DNA from: Streptomyces sp. Root431
GTDB lineage: Bacteria; Actinomycetota; Actinomycetes; Streptomycetales; Streptomycetaceae
Direction of reading: 5' to 3'
Assembly: GCF_001426585.1 (NCBI RefSeq)
Contig: NZ_LMEI01000007.1
Coordinates: 312,227-376,226, forward strand
Length of the DNA: 64,000 nt
Part shown: positions 17,930 through 27,549 of the stretch, piece by piece
Numbering within the stretch: the stretch's first letter is position 1
Layout: each line of letters starts with the position of its first letter
Translations under genes and position numbers: made by a program
The notes under the pieces: generated by a model
The model's database searches: none
Seen by the model: the letters and a program-made list of their open reading frames with translations, nothing else
What the model was told of the DNA's origin: nothing

Positions 17930-18430
17930 TCAGAACTCCAGGGCGTACGTCCGCAGCCGGTGGCCCGGAATCGGCTCCCAGTCCCGCTCGGGGGTGCGGA
18001 CGAAGCCCATGCGCTCGTAGATCCGGTGCGCCGAGACCATCTTCGCGTCCGTGGACAGCACGAGCCGCACGCAGCCCGGCAGGGCCCGTGCCCGGTCCGC
18101 ACAGACGCGTACGAGGGCCTCTCCGACGCCCCTGCCGCGGGCCCCGGGGGCGACCACGAGCATCCGGAACTCGGCCTCGCCGGGACCGGCGATGTCCGCC
18201 CACGGGGTGGAGCCGGGGGCGAAGGTCACCCCGCCGATGATCCGGCCGTCCTCGTCGGCGGCGACGAGCACCTCGGCCTCGCGGGCCCGCCGGGCCGTGT
18301 CCCGCAGCACATCCAGGTAGAAGTCGTCTGCGCCGTGCAGCAGCAGCCCGTCGTCGAGGTAGGTCCGCCCGGTGAGTTCCCCGAGCTCCTCGTGTTCTTC
18401 GGGGCGTACCGCCCTGATCGTGAAGTCCAT
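17930..18430 (-). CDS. GNAT-family N-acetyltransferase
   Basis: A 166-residue single GNAT domain. The acetyl-CoA loop is RMLVVAPGARGRGVGEALVRVCADRA (motif A), followed by the late motif HRIYERMGFVRTPERDWEP. The start MDFTIRAVRPEEHEELGEL at 18430 is the natural GNAT N-terminus; a CACACT element seven bases upstream suggests a leaderless transcript. The substrate cannot be predicted. It is between two terminator hairpins and is transcribed alone toward nrdL. Confidence 0.85.
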   Translation of the reverse strand: MDFTIRAVRPEEHEELGELTGRTYLDDGLLLHGADDFYLDVLRDTARRAREAEVLVAADEDGRIIGGVTFAPGSTPWADIAGPGEAEFRMLVVAPGARGRGVGEALVRVCADRARALPGCVRLVLSTDAKMVSAHRIYERMGFVRTPERDWEPIPGHRLRTYALEF

Positions 18431-18455
18431 GGGGGCAGTGTGCACCGGGCGTACG

Positions 18456-18499
18456 GGAAGGGGCCCGGGATTTCCTGGCGGAGATCCCGGGCCCCTTCC
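18456..18499 (-). terminator. Terminator of the mctP operon
   Basis: A perfect 16-bp stem (18456-18471 with 18484-18499) with a 12-base loop, 15 bases beyond the symporter stop codon. Confidence 0.88.
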
Positions 18500-18513
18500 G
18501 ATGTACTGCCAGG

Positions 18514-20160
18514 TCAGTGCGCTCCGGCGCCGACCTTCGGGTCCGCCTGCGGGTCCGTGTCCGGCTTCGCCGTGCGGGCCGGCGCGTCGGCCGTGTAGTC
18601 CGACGGGGAGGTCTCGTCGATGCCCTCGGGGGCCTTCAGGGCCTTGAGGACGAAGGTCAGGACGACCGTGACGACGACGTTGAGGACGAAGGCGGTGAGA
18701 CCGATGTAGCCGATCTCGCCGATGCCCGGGATCTCGGCGGAGGAACCGCCGAAGTGCTTCTGCGTCGGGCTGGCGACGCCGTACGCGGCGACGGTGCCGT
18801 AGACCATGCCGACGGCCCAGCCGGCGAGCAGCGCCCAGCGGTGGAACCAGCGGGTGAAGAGGCCGCCGACCAGGGCCGGGAAGGTCTGGAGGATCCAGAT
18901 TCCGCCGAGCAGCTGGAAGTTGATCGCGACCGTCTTGTCCATGGTGAGGACGAAGGCCAGCGCGCCGACCTTCACCAGGAGCGAGACGAGCTTGGAGACC
19001 TTGGTCTCCTGGGCCGGGGTCGCGTCCGGCTTGATGAAGTCCTTGTAGATGTTGCGGGTGAAGAGGTTCGCCGCGGCGATCGACATGATCGCGGCCGGGA
19101 CGAGCGCGCCGATGCCGATCGCGGCGAAGGCGACGCCCGCGAACCAGTCCGGGAACATCGTCTCGAAGAGCTGCGGGATGGCGAGCTGGCCGTTCTTGAC
19201 CTGGATCCCGGCGGCGATCGCCATGAAGCCGAGCAGCGCGAGCAGGCCCAGCATCAGCGAGTACAGCGGCAGGATCGTGGTGTTGCGGCGGATGACCTCA
19301 CGGCTGCGCGAGGACAGGGTCGCCGTGATGGAGTGCGGGTACATGAAGAGCGCGAGCGCCGAGCCGAGCGCCAGCGTCGCGTACGTCCACTGTCCGGCCT
19401 CGCCGGGGACGAGCGTGCCGCGCGGCTTGCCGGTCGCCGGGTTGGTCTGCGCGTAGGCCTCGCCGGCCTTGGCGAAGATCTCGTCGAAGCCGCCGAGCTT
19501 GATCGGGATGTAGATGATCGCCACGGCGATGACGATGTAGATCAGGGTGTCCTTGACGAAGGCGATGAGCGCGGGCGCGCGCAGCCCCGAGGAGTACGTG
19601 TACGCCGCGAGGACGCCGAAGGCGATGAGCAGCGGCAGGTCCTTGACGAACCAGTGCGTGGTCTCGCCGCCGCCGACGCCCATGACGTCCAGGACGGCCT
19701 GGATGCCGACGAGCTGGAGCGCGATGTACGGCATGGTCGCGAGGATGCCGGTGACGGCCACCGCGAGCGACAGGCCCTTGGAGCCGAAGCGGCCGCGCAC
19801 GAAGTCGGAGGTGGTGACGTACCCGTGCTTGTGCGAGACCGACCAGAGGCGCGGCAGGAAGGTGAAGATGAGCGGGTACACCAGGATCGTGTACGGGACG
19901 GCGAAGAAGCCGGCCGCGCCCGCCGCGTAGATGGCCGCGGGGACCGCGACGAAGGTGTAGGCCGTGTAGAGGTCGCCGCCGAGCAGGAACCAGGTCACCC
20001 AGGTGCCGAACGACCGGCCGCCCAGGCCCCATTCGTCGAGGCTGTTCTCGTTCTCGGCCTTGCGCCAGCGCGCGGCCAGGAAGCCCATGACCGTGACGGC
20101 CACGAAGAAGAAGACGAAGACGGCGAGCGCCACGCCGTTCACGCCGGTGACGTCCTTCAT
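18514..20160 (-). CDS. mctP: Sodium:solute symporter, monocarboxylate uptake (MctP-like)
   Basis: A 548-residue SSS-family permease with about 13 membrane helices. Family segments include WFLLGGDLYTAYTFVAVP near residue 60, GHKHGYVTTSDFVRGRFGSK-type sequence near 115 and GIGALVPAAIMSIAAANLFTRNIY near 345. It imports short monocarboxylates such as lactate, pyruvate or acetate with sodium; exact substrate is inferred. It overlaps by 4 bp with the upstream DUF3311 gene, a partner typical of this transporter type. The tail is hydrophilic and proline/aspartate-rich. Confidence 0.88.
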   Translation of the reverse strand: MKDVTGVNGVALAVFVFFFVAVTVMGFLAARWRKAENENSLDEWGLGGRSFGTWVTWFLLGGDLYTAYTFVAVPAAIYAAGAAGFFAVPYTILVYPLIFTFLPRLWSVSHKHGYVTTSDFVRGRFGSKGLSLAVAVTGILATMPYIALQLVGIQAVLDVMGVGGGETTHWFVKDLPLLIAFGVLAAYTYSSGLRAPALIAFVKDTLIYIVIAVAIIYIPIKLGGFDEIFAKAGEAYAQTNPATGKPRGTLVPGEAGQWTYATLALGSALALFMYPHSITATLSSRSREVIRRNTTILPLYSLMLGLLALLGFMAIAAGIQVKNGQLAIPQLFETMFPDWFAGVAFAAIGIGALVPAAIMSIAAANLFTRNIYKDFIKPDATPAQETKVSKLVSLLVKVGALAFVLTMDKTVAINFQLLGGIWILQTFPALVGGLFTRWFHRWALLAGWAVGMVYGTVAAYGVASPTQKHFGGSSAEIPGIGEIGYIGLTAFVLNVVVTVVLTFVLKALKAPEGIDETSPSDYTADAPARTAKPDTDPQADPKVGAGAH

Positions 20161-20411
20161 CGCGCGTCACCTCCCTTGCGGGCACGCTGGTCCAGCTGCC
20201 ACAGCTTGTACGCGATCATGGTGAGAGCGGTGGAGATCAGCACCCAGAGCATCTGGTACCAGTAGAAGAACGGGATGCCCGCGAAGAGCGGTTCGGCCTT
20301 CGCGTAGGAGCTCACCCAGAGCATCGCCACGAACGGTGCGAACAGACAGAGCGCTATCACCACCCGCAAGGGGGTGATGGTCGGTTGTTTCCCTTGTGTC
20401 GCTTCTGACAT
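20157..20411 (-). CDS. DUF3311 small membrane subunit
   Basis: 84 residues with two transmembrane helices (residues 15-35 and 45-68) and the LFAGIPFFYWYQMLWV motif of DUF3311. These proteins are consistently encoded directly upstream of MctP-like symporters and are thought to be accessory subunits; here the genes overlap by ATGA. GAGGGGAC precedes the ATG at 20411. Confidence 0.88.
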   Translation of the reverse strand: MSEATQGKQPTITPLRVVIALCLFAPFVAMLWVSSYAKAEPLFAGIPFFYWYQMLWVLISTALTMIAYKLWQLDQRARKGGDAR

Positions 20412-20525
20412 GGCGATTTCGTCCCCTCGCTGATCACCTGGGTAATGCTGGGGAAATCTAGGGGACGCATACGCTCCGCGGAACCCCTGTCCGCATAACG
20501 GAAGTGAATCCCCTGGAACGCGAAA

Positions 20526-20563
20526 ACGAGGAGGGCCGCCGACTCCTCGGCAACCCTCCTCGT
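20526..20563 (-). terminator. dasR terminator
   Basis: On the minus strand a 10-bp stem (20526-20535 with 20554-20563) is followed by TTTTC, 18 bases beyond the dasR stop codon. Confidence 0.85.
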
Positions 20564-20580
20564 CAGGTGTGCGGATCCGC

Positions 20581-21444
<864 letters not shown>

Positions 21445-21491
21445 TCAGGTGTCGGTCCGATAACGGACGCGACTGCCCTTCTTATACACCC

Positions 21492-21542
21492 TTGACACCC
21501 CTAAAGGTCTAGGCCAAGCTCCGGGTACTGGTCTAAACCATT
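21492..21542 (+). promoter_or_regulatory. dasA promoter region with two DasR (dre) sites
   Basis: Two 16-bp palindromes match the DasR-responsive element: AAAGGTCTAGGCCAAG at 21503-21518 and ACTGGTCTAAACCATT at 21527-21542. The second is nearly the consensus ACTGGTCTAGACCACT. A TTGACA box lies at 21492-21497, so DasR bound here would block the dasA promoter. Confidence 0.92.
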
Positions 21543-21631
21543 AAAGACCAGGTCCCAGCCCCATCAAGCACTACCCGACGTATGTCTTCGCGCGGTGGGC
21601 AGGGGTTGCAGGCATCCCTGAGGAGGGTGGC

Positions 21632-22930
21632 GTGAAGCGCAAGCTCATCGCGGCGATCGGCGTCGCGGGCATGATGGTCTCTATTGCCGCGTGTGGTTCG
21701 GACGGCGACAAGAAGGACTCCGACGCCGGCAAGCCGTCGGCCGGTGGCAGCAAGAACCTGACCGTCTGGGTCATGGACGGGTCCGCCCCGGACGCCTGGA
21801 TGACCGAGGTCAACAAGGCCTTCGAGGCCAAGCACCCGGGCGTCAAGGTCAAGGTCGAGAAGCAGATCTGGAACGGCATCCAGGAGAAGGTCACCACCGC
21901 CCTCTCCGAGGACACCCCGCCGGACGTCCTCGAGCTCGGCAACACCCAGACCGCGGGTTACGCCGTCACGGGCGGCCTCGCCGACCTGACCGGCGACAAG
22001 GCCAAGCTCGGCTACGACGGCTGGAACAAGGGCATGGTCGCCTCCAGCGAGCTGGACGGCAAGCTCTACTCCGCCCCGTGGTACGCCGCCAACCGCGTCG
22101 TCATCTACGACAAGGCCGCCTACAAGAAGGCCGGCGTCACGCCGCCGAAGACCCGCGCCGAGTGGATCGACGGTCTCAAGAAGCTCAAGGCCGCCGACCC
22201 GAAGTCGCAGGCGATCTACCTGCCGGGTCAGTCCTGGTACATCCTCGCCGGTCTCATCTGGGACGAGGGCAGCGACCTGGCGGTCAAGGACGGCGACAAG
22301 TGGAAGGGCAACCTGTCCTCCCCCGAGGCCGTCAACGCCATGAACTTCTACAAGGAGCTCGCGGCCTTCTCCAACGCTCCGAAGGACAAGGACGAGGGCA
22401 CCCCGCAGCAGTCCACCGACATCATCCCCAAGGGTGGCGTGGCGTCCTGGATCGGTCTCGGCTGGGAGGCCGGCGGCGCGATCGACGCCATGAAGAAGGC
22501 CGGCAAGACCGCCGACTTCGGCTACTTCCCGATCCCGGGCAAGACCGCCGACAAGCCGGGCTCCGTCTTCCTCGGTGGCTCCAACCTCGCCATCGCCGAG
22601 CGCTCCCAGAACAAGGAGCTCGCGAAGGAGTGGCTGGCCCTCGCCGCCGGCAAGGAGTACATGACGAAGTACGCCGTCGCCACCGAGGGCGGTCTGCTTC
22701 CCAACACCGACGCCGCGCAGTTCAAGCCGGCCGCGGGCTCCTTCGCCGAGTCGATGGCCGCCTCGTCGGTCTCCGGCAAGGTCACCCCGGTCACCCCGGG
22801 CTGGGCGAACGTCGAGACCGCCCCGAACCCGATCAAGGACTACATGACCAAGGTCCTGAAGGGTGCGGACGCCAAGTCCGCCGCCGAGGCGGCCGACAAG
22901 GTCATCAACGAGCGCATCAACCAGCAGTAA
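21632..22930 (+). CDS. dasA: ABC transporter substrate-binding lipoprotein, N,N'-diacetylchitobiose (DasA)
   Basis: 432 residues. A lipoprotein signal peptide ends at the lipobox SIAAC (Cys21), anchoring the protein outside the membrane. The mature part is a family 1 extracellular sugar-binding protein (NLTVWVMDGSAPDAW at the start). It binds chitin-derived chitobiose and hands it to DasB-DasC; energy comes from the shared ATPase MsiK, encoded elsewhere. GTG at 21632 follows GAGGAGGG. Two dre sites precede it and a strong hairpin separates it from dasB. Confidence 0.95.
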   Translation: MKRKLIAAIGVAGMMVSIAACGSDGDKKDSDAGKPSAGGSKNLTVWVMDGSAPDAWMTEVNKAFEAKHPGVKVKVEKQIWNGIQEKVTTALSEDTPPDVLELGNTQTAGYAVTGGLADLTGDKAKLGYDGWNKGMVASSELDGKLYSAPWYAANRVVIYDKAAYKKAGVTPPKTRAEWIDGLKKLKAADPKSQAIYLPGQSWYILAGLIWDEGSDLAVKDGDKWKGNLSSPEAVNAMNFYKELAAFSNAPKDKDEGTPQQSTDIIPKGGVASWIGLGWEAGGAIDAMKKAGKTADFGYFPIPGKTADKPGSVFLGGSNLAIAERSQNKELAKEWLALAAGKEYMTKYAVATEGGLLPNTDAAQFKPAAGSFAESMAASSVSGKVTPVTPGWANVETAPNPIKDYMTKVLKGADAKSAAEAADKVINERINQQ

Positions 22931-22939
22931 TCCGTAGCC

Positions 22940-22978
22940 CCGGTGGTGCGGCCGGTGTCGCACCGGCCGCACCACCGG
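22940..22978 (+). terminator. Intercistronic hairpin between dasA and dasB
   Basis: A perfect 18-bp GC-rich stem (22940-22957 with 22961-22978), 3-base loop, 10 bases after the dasA stop. There is no T tract, so it is more likely an attenuator or mRNA 3'-end stabiliser that keeps DasA in excess of the permeases than a full terminator. Confidence 0.8.
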
Positions 22979-23070
22979 CGCTTTGCAGTGATGCAGTGTG
23001 ATCAGCGGCCCGCTCCCCCGGGCCGCGTCCCGGTGGGCGCGGGAGCCCCAGAACCGCGAGGAATAAGACC

Positions 23071-24093
23071 ATGACCGTGGACTCCCAGGGGACGGCGACC
23101 GCCGGTCCCCAGGACGCGCCCGGGAGGGCGGCAGGGAAGTCTCAGACTCCGCCACCCCCTTCCGGTACGAAGGAAGTCCTTCAGCCCTCGCGTGGCAGGC
23201 GCTCCCTGCCCAGCGGGCTGCTGCCGTACCTGCTCGTCGCCCCCGCCCTGCTGTCCATGGCGGTGCTGCTGCTCTACCCGCTGATCCGCAATGTGATCCT
23301 CTCCTTCCAGCAGCTGAACCGGAAAGAGTTCATCACCCGCGAGACGGTCTGGACCGGCTTCGACAACTACACGAAGCTCCTCGGTGACTCGCACTTCTGG
23401 TCCGTCACCATCCGAAGCATCGTCTTCACGGCCCTCAACGTCGCCCTGATCATGCTGATCGGCACGTGCATCGGCCTGCTGCTGAACCGCCTCGGCAAGA
23501 AGATGCGACTGGTCCTCTCGCTGTCCCTGATGTTCGCCTGGGCCATGCCGATCGTCGCCTCCGTCACCGTCTTCCGCTGGCTCTTCGACGAGCAGTTCGG
23601 CGTCGCGAACTGGGTGATGCGGACGCTGGGCTTCTCCGGCTACGACCAGCACAACTGGTTCGAGACCGGCTTCTCCACCCTCGTCATCATCCTGATCCTG
23701 CTCGTCTGGGGCTCCGTGCCCTTCGTCGCCCTCAACATGTACGCCGGCCTGACCACCGTCGGGACCGAGCTGTACGAGGCCGCCAAGATGGACGGCGCCA
23801 GCGGCTGGCGGACCTTCTGGGCCGTGGTCTTCCCGAACCTGAAGTCCTTCTTCATGATCACCACGTTCCTGGAGATCATCTGGATCTTCAAGGCGTTCGC
23901 GCAGGTCTACGCCATGAACCAGGGCGGCCCCGACCGCGGCTCCGAGACCCTCCCGGTCTTCGCCTACATCGAGGGCGTCGGCCAGTTCCACTACGGTGTC
24001 GCCGCCGCCATCTCCATCCTGACGATCGTGATGCTCATCGCGGTCATGTCCTTCTACTTCCGCCTGATCCTGAAGCAGGAGGAGGAGCTGTGA
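23071..24093 (+). CDS. dasB: ABC transporter permease DasB
   Basis: 340 residues with six predicted membrane helices after a 45-residue cytosolic, Pro/Gly-rich N-terminus. The MalF-type EAA loop is YEAAKMDGASGWRTFWAVVFPNLK near residue 232. It forms the membrane channel with DasC for chitobiose import. The stop overlaps the dasC start (GTGA). Confidence 0.95.
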   Translation: MTVDSQGTATAGPQDAPGRAAGKSQTPPPPSGTKEVLQPSRGRRSLPSGLLPYLLVAPALLSMAVLLLYPLIRNVILSFQQLNRKEFITRETVWTGFDNYTKLLGDSHFWSVTIRSIVFTALNVALIMLIGTCIGLLLNRLGKKMRLVLSLSLMFAWAMPIVASVTVFRWLFDEQFGVANWVMRTLGFSGYDQHNWFETGFSTLVIILILLVWGSVPFVALNMYAGLTTVGTELYEAAKMDGASGWRTFWAVVFPNLKSFFMITTFLEIIWIFKAFAQVYAMNQGGPDRGSETLPVFAYIEGVGQFHYGVAAAISILTIVMLIAVMSFYFRLILKQEEEL

Positions 24094-24956
24094 GCACCAC
24101 CACCCGGACTCCGCAGAAGCTGCGCACCAGGAAGCCGATCACGGTCGGCGCGGTCGCCAAGAACCTCAGCGCCCTCGTCATCGCGGTGGTGTTCGTCTTC
24201 CCCGTCTACTGGATGTTCTCGTCCTCGCTGAAGCCGCAGCACGAGATCATGACGAAGGACCCGATCTTCGTCTTCACGCCGACGCTGGACAACTACACGA
24301 CGGCCACCGGCGTCGACCTGTTCTGGACCTACGTGCAGAACAGCCTCACCGTCACCATCGGCGCGGTGCTGCTCGCCCTCCTCGTCGCCCTGGCCGCGAG
24401 CTTCGCGATCGCCCGCATGAAGTTCAAGGGACGCAAGGGCATCGTCCTCATCGTGATGATGGCGCAGATGGCCCCCTGGGAGGTCATGGTCATCGCGATG
24501 TACATGATCTCCCGTGAGAACGACATGCTGAACAGCATCCCGATGCTCACGCTCATCTACTTCGTGATGGTCCTCCCCTTCACCATCTGGACCCTGCGCG
24601 GCTTCATCGCCGCCGTCCCGGTCGAGCTGGAGGAGGCCGCCCAGATCGACGGCTGCACCCGGGGCCAGGCCTTCCGCAAGGTGATCTTCCCGCTCCTCGC
24701 TCCCGGCCTCATGTCGACCTCGCTCTTCGGCTTCATCACCGCCTGGAACGAGTTCGCCATGATCCTCATGCTGAACAAGGACAAGGAGTCGCAGACCCTG
24801 ACGCTCTGGCTGACCCAGTTCCAGACCGCGTTCGGCAGCGACTGGGGCGCCACCATGGCCGCCTCCACGCTCTTCGCCCTCCCCGTGCTCATCGTGTTCC
24901 TCTTCCTCCAGCGCAAGGCCGTCGGCGGCATGACCGCCGGCGCGGTGAAGGGATAA
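24090..24956 (+). CDS. dasC: ABC transporter permease DasC
   Basis: 288 residues, MalG-type permease with six helices and the EAA loop EEAAQIDGCTRGQAFRKVIFPLL near residue 180. Start GTG at 24090 overlaps the dasB stop by 4 bp, giving coupled translation and equal subunit amounts. It is followed after 9 bp by the GH3 gene, which is probably in the same transcript. Confidence 0.95.
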   Translation: MSTTTRTPQKLRTRKPITVGAVAKNLSALVIAVVFVFPVYWMFSSSLKPQHEIMTKDPIFVFTPTLDNYTTATGVDLFWTYVQNSLTVTIGAVLLALLVALAASFAIARMKFKGRKGIVLIVMMAQMAPWEVMVIAMYMISRENDMLNSIPMLTLIYFVMVLPFTIWTLRGFIAAVPVELEEAAQIDGCTRGQAFRKVIFPLLAPGLMSTSLFGFITAWNEFAMILMLNKDKESQTLTLWLTQFQTAFGSDWGATMAASTLFALPVLIVFLFLQRKAVGGMTAGAVKG

Positions 24957-24965
24957 CGGCGTCTC

Positions 24966-26489
24966 ATGACCACTCTCGTACACGGCTCGGACACCCTCAC
25001 CCGTGACGCGCTCACGGTGCTCCAGCCCGGCTTCGTCGGCACCACAGCCCCCGACTGGCTGCGTCGCCACATCGGCGAGGGCCTGTCCTCGGTCGGCCTC
25101 TTCGGCCGGAACATCGTCAGCCCCGAGCAGCTCGCCGCGCTCACCGCGCAACTGCGGGCCGAGCGGGACGACGTCCTCGTCGCCATCGACGAGGAGGGCG
25201 GGGACGTCACCCGCCTCGAGGTCAAGCAGGGCTCGTCCTTCCCCGGCAGCTACGCCCTGGGCAGCGTCGACGACGTCGAGCTCACCCGGGCCGTGGCCCG
25301 CGAGCTCGGCCGCCGGCTCGCCCAGTGCGGCGTCGACCTCAACTGGGCGCCCTCGGCGGACGTCAACTCCAACGCGGAGAACCCGGTCATCGGCGTCCGG
25401 TCCTTCGGGCCGGACCCGGACCTGGTCGCCCGGCACACCGTGGCGTACGTCGACGGCCTCCAGGGCGTCGGGGTCGCGGCCTGCACGAAGCACTTCCCGG
25501 GACACGGCGACACCAACGTCGACTCGCACGACGCGCTGCCCCGGATCGATGTGGACCTCGCCACACTGCACGCCCGTGAGCTGGTACCTTTCCGCGCCGC
25601 CATCGCCGCGGGTACCAAAGCCGTCATGAGCGCGCATATCCTGCTCTCCGCGCTCGACCCGCACCGTCCGGCCACCCTGAGCCCGCAGATCCTCACCGGT
25701 CTGCTGCGCCAGGAGCTGGGCTTCGAGGGGCTGATTGTCACCGACGGCATGGAGATGCAGGCCGTCGCGGCGACGTACGGCATCGAGCGCGGATCCGTCC
25801 TCGCGATCGCCGCGGGCGCCGACGCCATCTGCGTCGGCGGCGGGCTGTGCGACGAGGACACCGTACTGCGACTGCGCGACGCGCTGGTCGACGCGGTACG
25901 GACCGGTGAACTGCCCGAGGAGCGGCTGGCCGACGCCGCGGCGCGCGTGCGCGCCCTGGCGGCCTGGACCCAGTCGCACCGGGCCAGGGGGGCCGAATCG
26001 ACGCCGGGCGCGGCAGTGCAGGAGGGGACCGCGCCCGGCGCCGACATCGGACTCGTGGCGGCCCGCCGGGCCCTCAAGGTGACCCGCGGGGAGCAGCCCT
26101 ACACCCCGATTTCGAGCGCTCCCTACGTGGCCTCCTTCACCCCGGTCGCGAACTTCGCGGTCGGCGACGAGACGCCCTGGGGCATCGCGGCGGAGCTGGA
26201 GCGCCTGCTGCCCGGCACGGAGACCGGCTCGTACGCCGAGGCCTCCGTGGACGCCATCCTCGCCGCCGCGGGGGAGCGCCGGATCGTCGCGGTCGTCCGT
26301 GACGCCCACCGCCACCCGTGGATGACCGAGGCCCTGGACGGCCTCCTCGCGGCCCGCCCCGACACCGTCGTGGTCGAGATGGGCCTCAACGAGGCGGAGC
26401 CCCGCGGGGCCCTGCACATCGCCACGCACGGTGCGGCCCGCGTCTGCGGCCGCGCGGCGGCCGAGGCCGTGGCCGGCACCGGCAGCTGA
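24966..26489 (+). CDS. Glycoside hydrolase family 3, beta-N-acetylglucosaminidase (NagZ-like)
   Basis: 507 residues, cytosolic. The GH3 barrel has the nucleophile Asp260 in IVTDGMEM and the NagZ-type catalytic loop KHFPGHGDTNVDSHDALP, where an Asp-His dyad replaces the usual acid/base. The motif marks N-acetylglucosaminidases. About 150 C-terminal residues form a second domain of unknown role. Encoded right behind dasABC, it should split imported chitobiose into N-acetylglucosamine, whose phosphate feeds nagB and DasR signalling. It could alternatively act on muropeptides. Confidence 0.9.
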   Translation: MTTLVHGSDTLTRDALTVLQPGFVGTTAPDWLRRHIGEGLSSVGLFGRNIVSPEQLAALTAQLRAERDDVLVAIDEEGGDVTRLEVKQGSSFPGSYALGSVDDVELTRAVARELGRRLAQCGVDLNWAPSADVNSNAENPVIGVRSFGPDPDLVARHTVAYVDGLQGVGVAACTKHFPGHGDTNVDSHDALPRIDVDLATLHARELVPFRAAIAAGTKAVMSAHILLSALDPHRPATLSPQILTGLLRQELGFEGLIVTDGMEMQAVAATYGIERGSVLAIAAGADAICVGGGLCDEDTVLRLRDALVDAVRTGELPEERLADAAARVRALAAWTQSHRARGAESTPGAAVQEGTAPGADIGLVAARRALKVTRGEQPYTPISSAPYVASFTPVANFAVGDETPWGIAAELERLLPGTETGSYAEASVDAILAAAGERRIVAVVRDAHRHPWMTEALDGLLAARPDTVVVEMGLNEAEPRGALHIATHGAARVCGRAAAEAVAGTGS

Positions 26490-26503
26490 GCACCGCCCGT
26501 ACG

Positions 26504-26544
26504 CGAAGGGGCCCGGCACCTGAACCAGGTGCCGGGCCCCTTCG
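26504..26544. terminator. Bidirectional terminator between the GH3 gene and nagB
   Basis: A perfect 19-bp stem (26504-26522 with 26526-26544) with a 3-base loop between two convergent genes. Confidence 0.9.
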
Positions 26545-26553
26545 TCGTACCGC

Positions 26554-27339
26554 TTAGATGCCCTGCCAGGCGGGCTTGTTCGCGAAGGTGTGGCGGAAGT
26601 AGTCCGCGAGCTTCAGCTTGGAGGCCGCTGCCTCGTCCACGACGACCGTGGCGTGCGGGTGCAGCTGGAGCGCGGAGGCCGGTACGAGCGCCGCCACCGG
26701 GCCCTCGACGGTCTGCGCCACGGCCTCGGCCTTGCCCTCGCCGGTGGCGAGCAGCACCAGGTGCCGGGCCTCCAGGATGGTGCCGATGCCCTGGGTGATG
26801 ACGTGGTGCGGCACCTGCTCGATGTCGTTGTCGAAGAAGCGCGCGTTGTCCACGCGGGTCTGCTCGGTGAGCGTCTTGATCCGGGTGCGCGAGGCGAGCG
26901 AGGAGCACGGCTCGTTGAAGCCGATGTGCCCGTCGGTGCCGATGCCCAGGATCTGCAGGTCCACCCCACCGGCCTCGGCGAGCGCCTTGTCGTACGCCTC
27001 GCAGGCCGCCAGGACGTCCTCGGCGGAGCCGTCGGGGCCCATGAAGGCCTCCGGGGAGAGCCCGAGCGGCTCGACGACCTGGCGGAGCACGGTGGAGCGG
27101 TACGACTCGGGGTGCCCGGAGGGCAGTCCGACGTACTCGTCCAGCTGGGCGATCCGGGCGCGGGAGGCGTCCACGGAGCCGGCCGCGACCTGAGCGGTCA
27201 GGGCGTCGTAGATGGGGATCGGAGTCGAACCCGTGGCCACGCCGAGCAGCGCGTCGGGCTTGCGGCGCAGGAGGCCGGCGATGCCGTCCGCGATGAGCTC
27301 GCCGCCCGCCTTGGCGTCCTTGACGATGACAACTTCCAC
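26554..27339 (-). CDS. nagB: Glucosamine-6-phosphate deaminase
   Basis: 261 residues. It converts glucosamine-6-phosphate to fructose-6-phosphate and ammonia, removing the DasR effector. Motifs: GVATGSTPIPIYDAL (phosphate loop), LDEYVGL (catalytic Asp region), GIGTDGHIGFNEP (base Asp and His). The GTG at 27339 (MEVVIVKDAKAGG) gives the family length; the frame extends to 27396 but that part covers the promoter with its dre site. Regulation by DasR is expected. Confidence 0.96.
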   Translation of the reverse strand: MEVVIVKDAKAGGELIADGIAGLLRRKPDALLGVATGSTPIPIYDALTAQVAAGSVDASRARIAQLDEYVGLPSGHPESYRSTVLRQVVEPLGLSPEAFMGPDGSAEDVLAACEAYDKALAEAGGVDLQILGIGTDGHIGFNEPCSSLASRTRIKTLTEQTRVDNARFFDNDIEQVPHHVITQGIGTILEARHLVLLATGEGKAEAVAQTVEGPVAALVPASALQLHPHATVVVDEAAASKLKLADYFRHTFANKPAWQGI

Positions 27340-27381
27340 GCTGTGCCTGCCGATCTGGTGGAGGGGCTGGGGGAGGGGCCA

Positions 27382-27397
27382 TGTGGTATAGACCAAT
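27382..27397 (-). promoter_or_regulatory. DasR (dre) site upstream of nagB
   Basis: TGTGGTATAGACCAAT matches the dre consensus at most positions and lies 43 bases before the nagB start, consistent with DasR control. Confidence 0.85.
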
Positions 27398-27549
27398 CAA
27401 AGCCAAATCTAGCAGAGGGGAGGCCGTCTCCTCATGTCGTTCCGCGGTGCGGACGGCACCGGCACCATCGTCTGCCGCCCCCGTCCCCCCAGCCACTCGA
27501 ACCCCCAGCCCTGGGCCCCCGTGCCCCCTCTGTGCCCCCTCGCGCCGGC

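Noticed and set aside
24054..26519. Minus-strand frame of 821 codons opposite dasC and the GH3 gene
   Set aside because: Composition (repeated G, E, D, H, R) is that of a GC-rich antisense shadow; the plus-strand genes have clear motifs.
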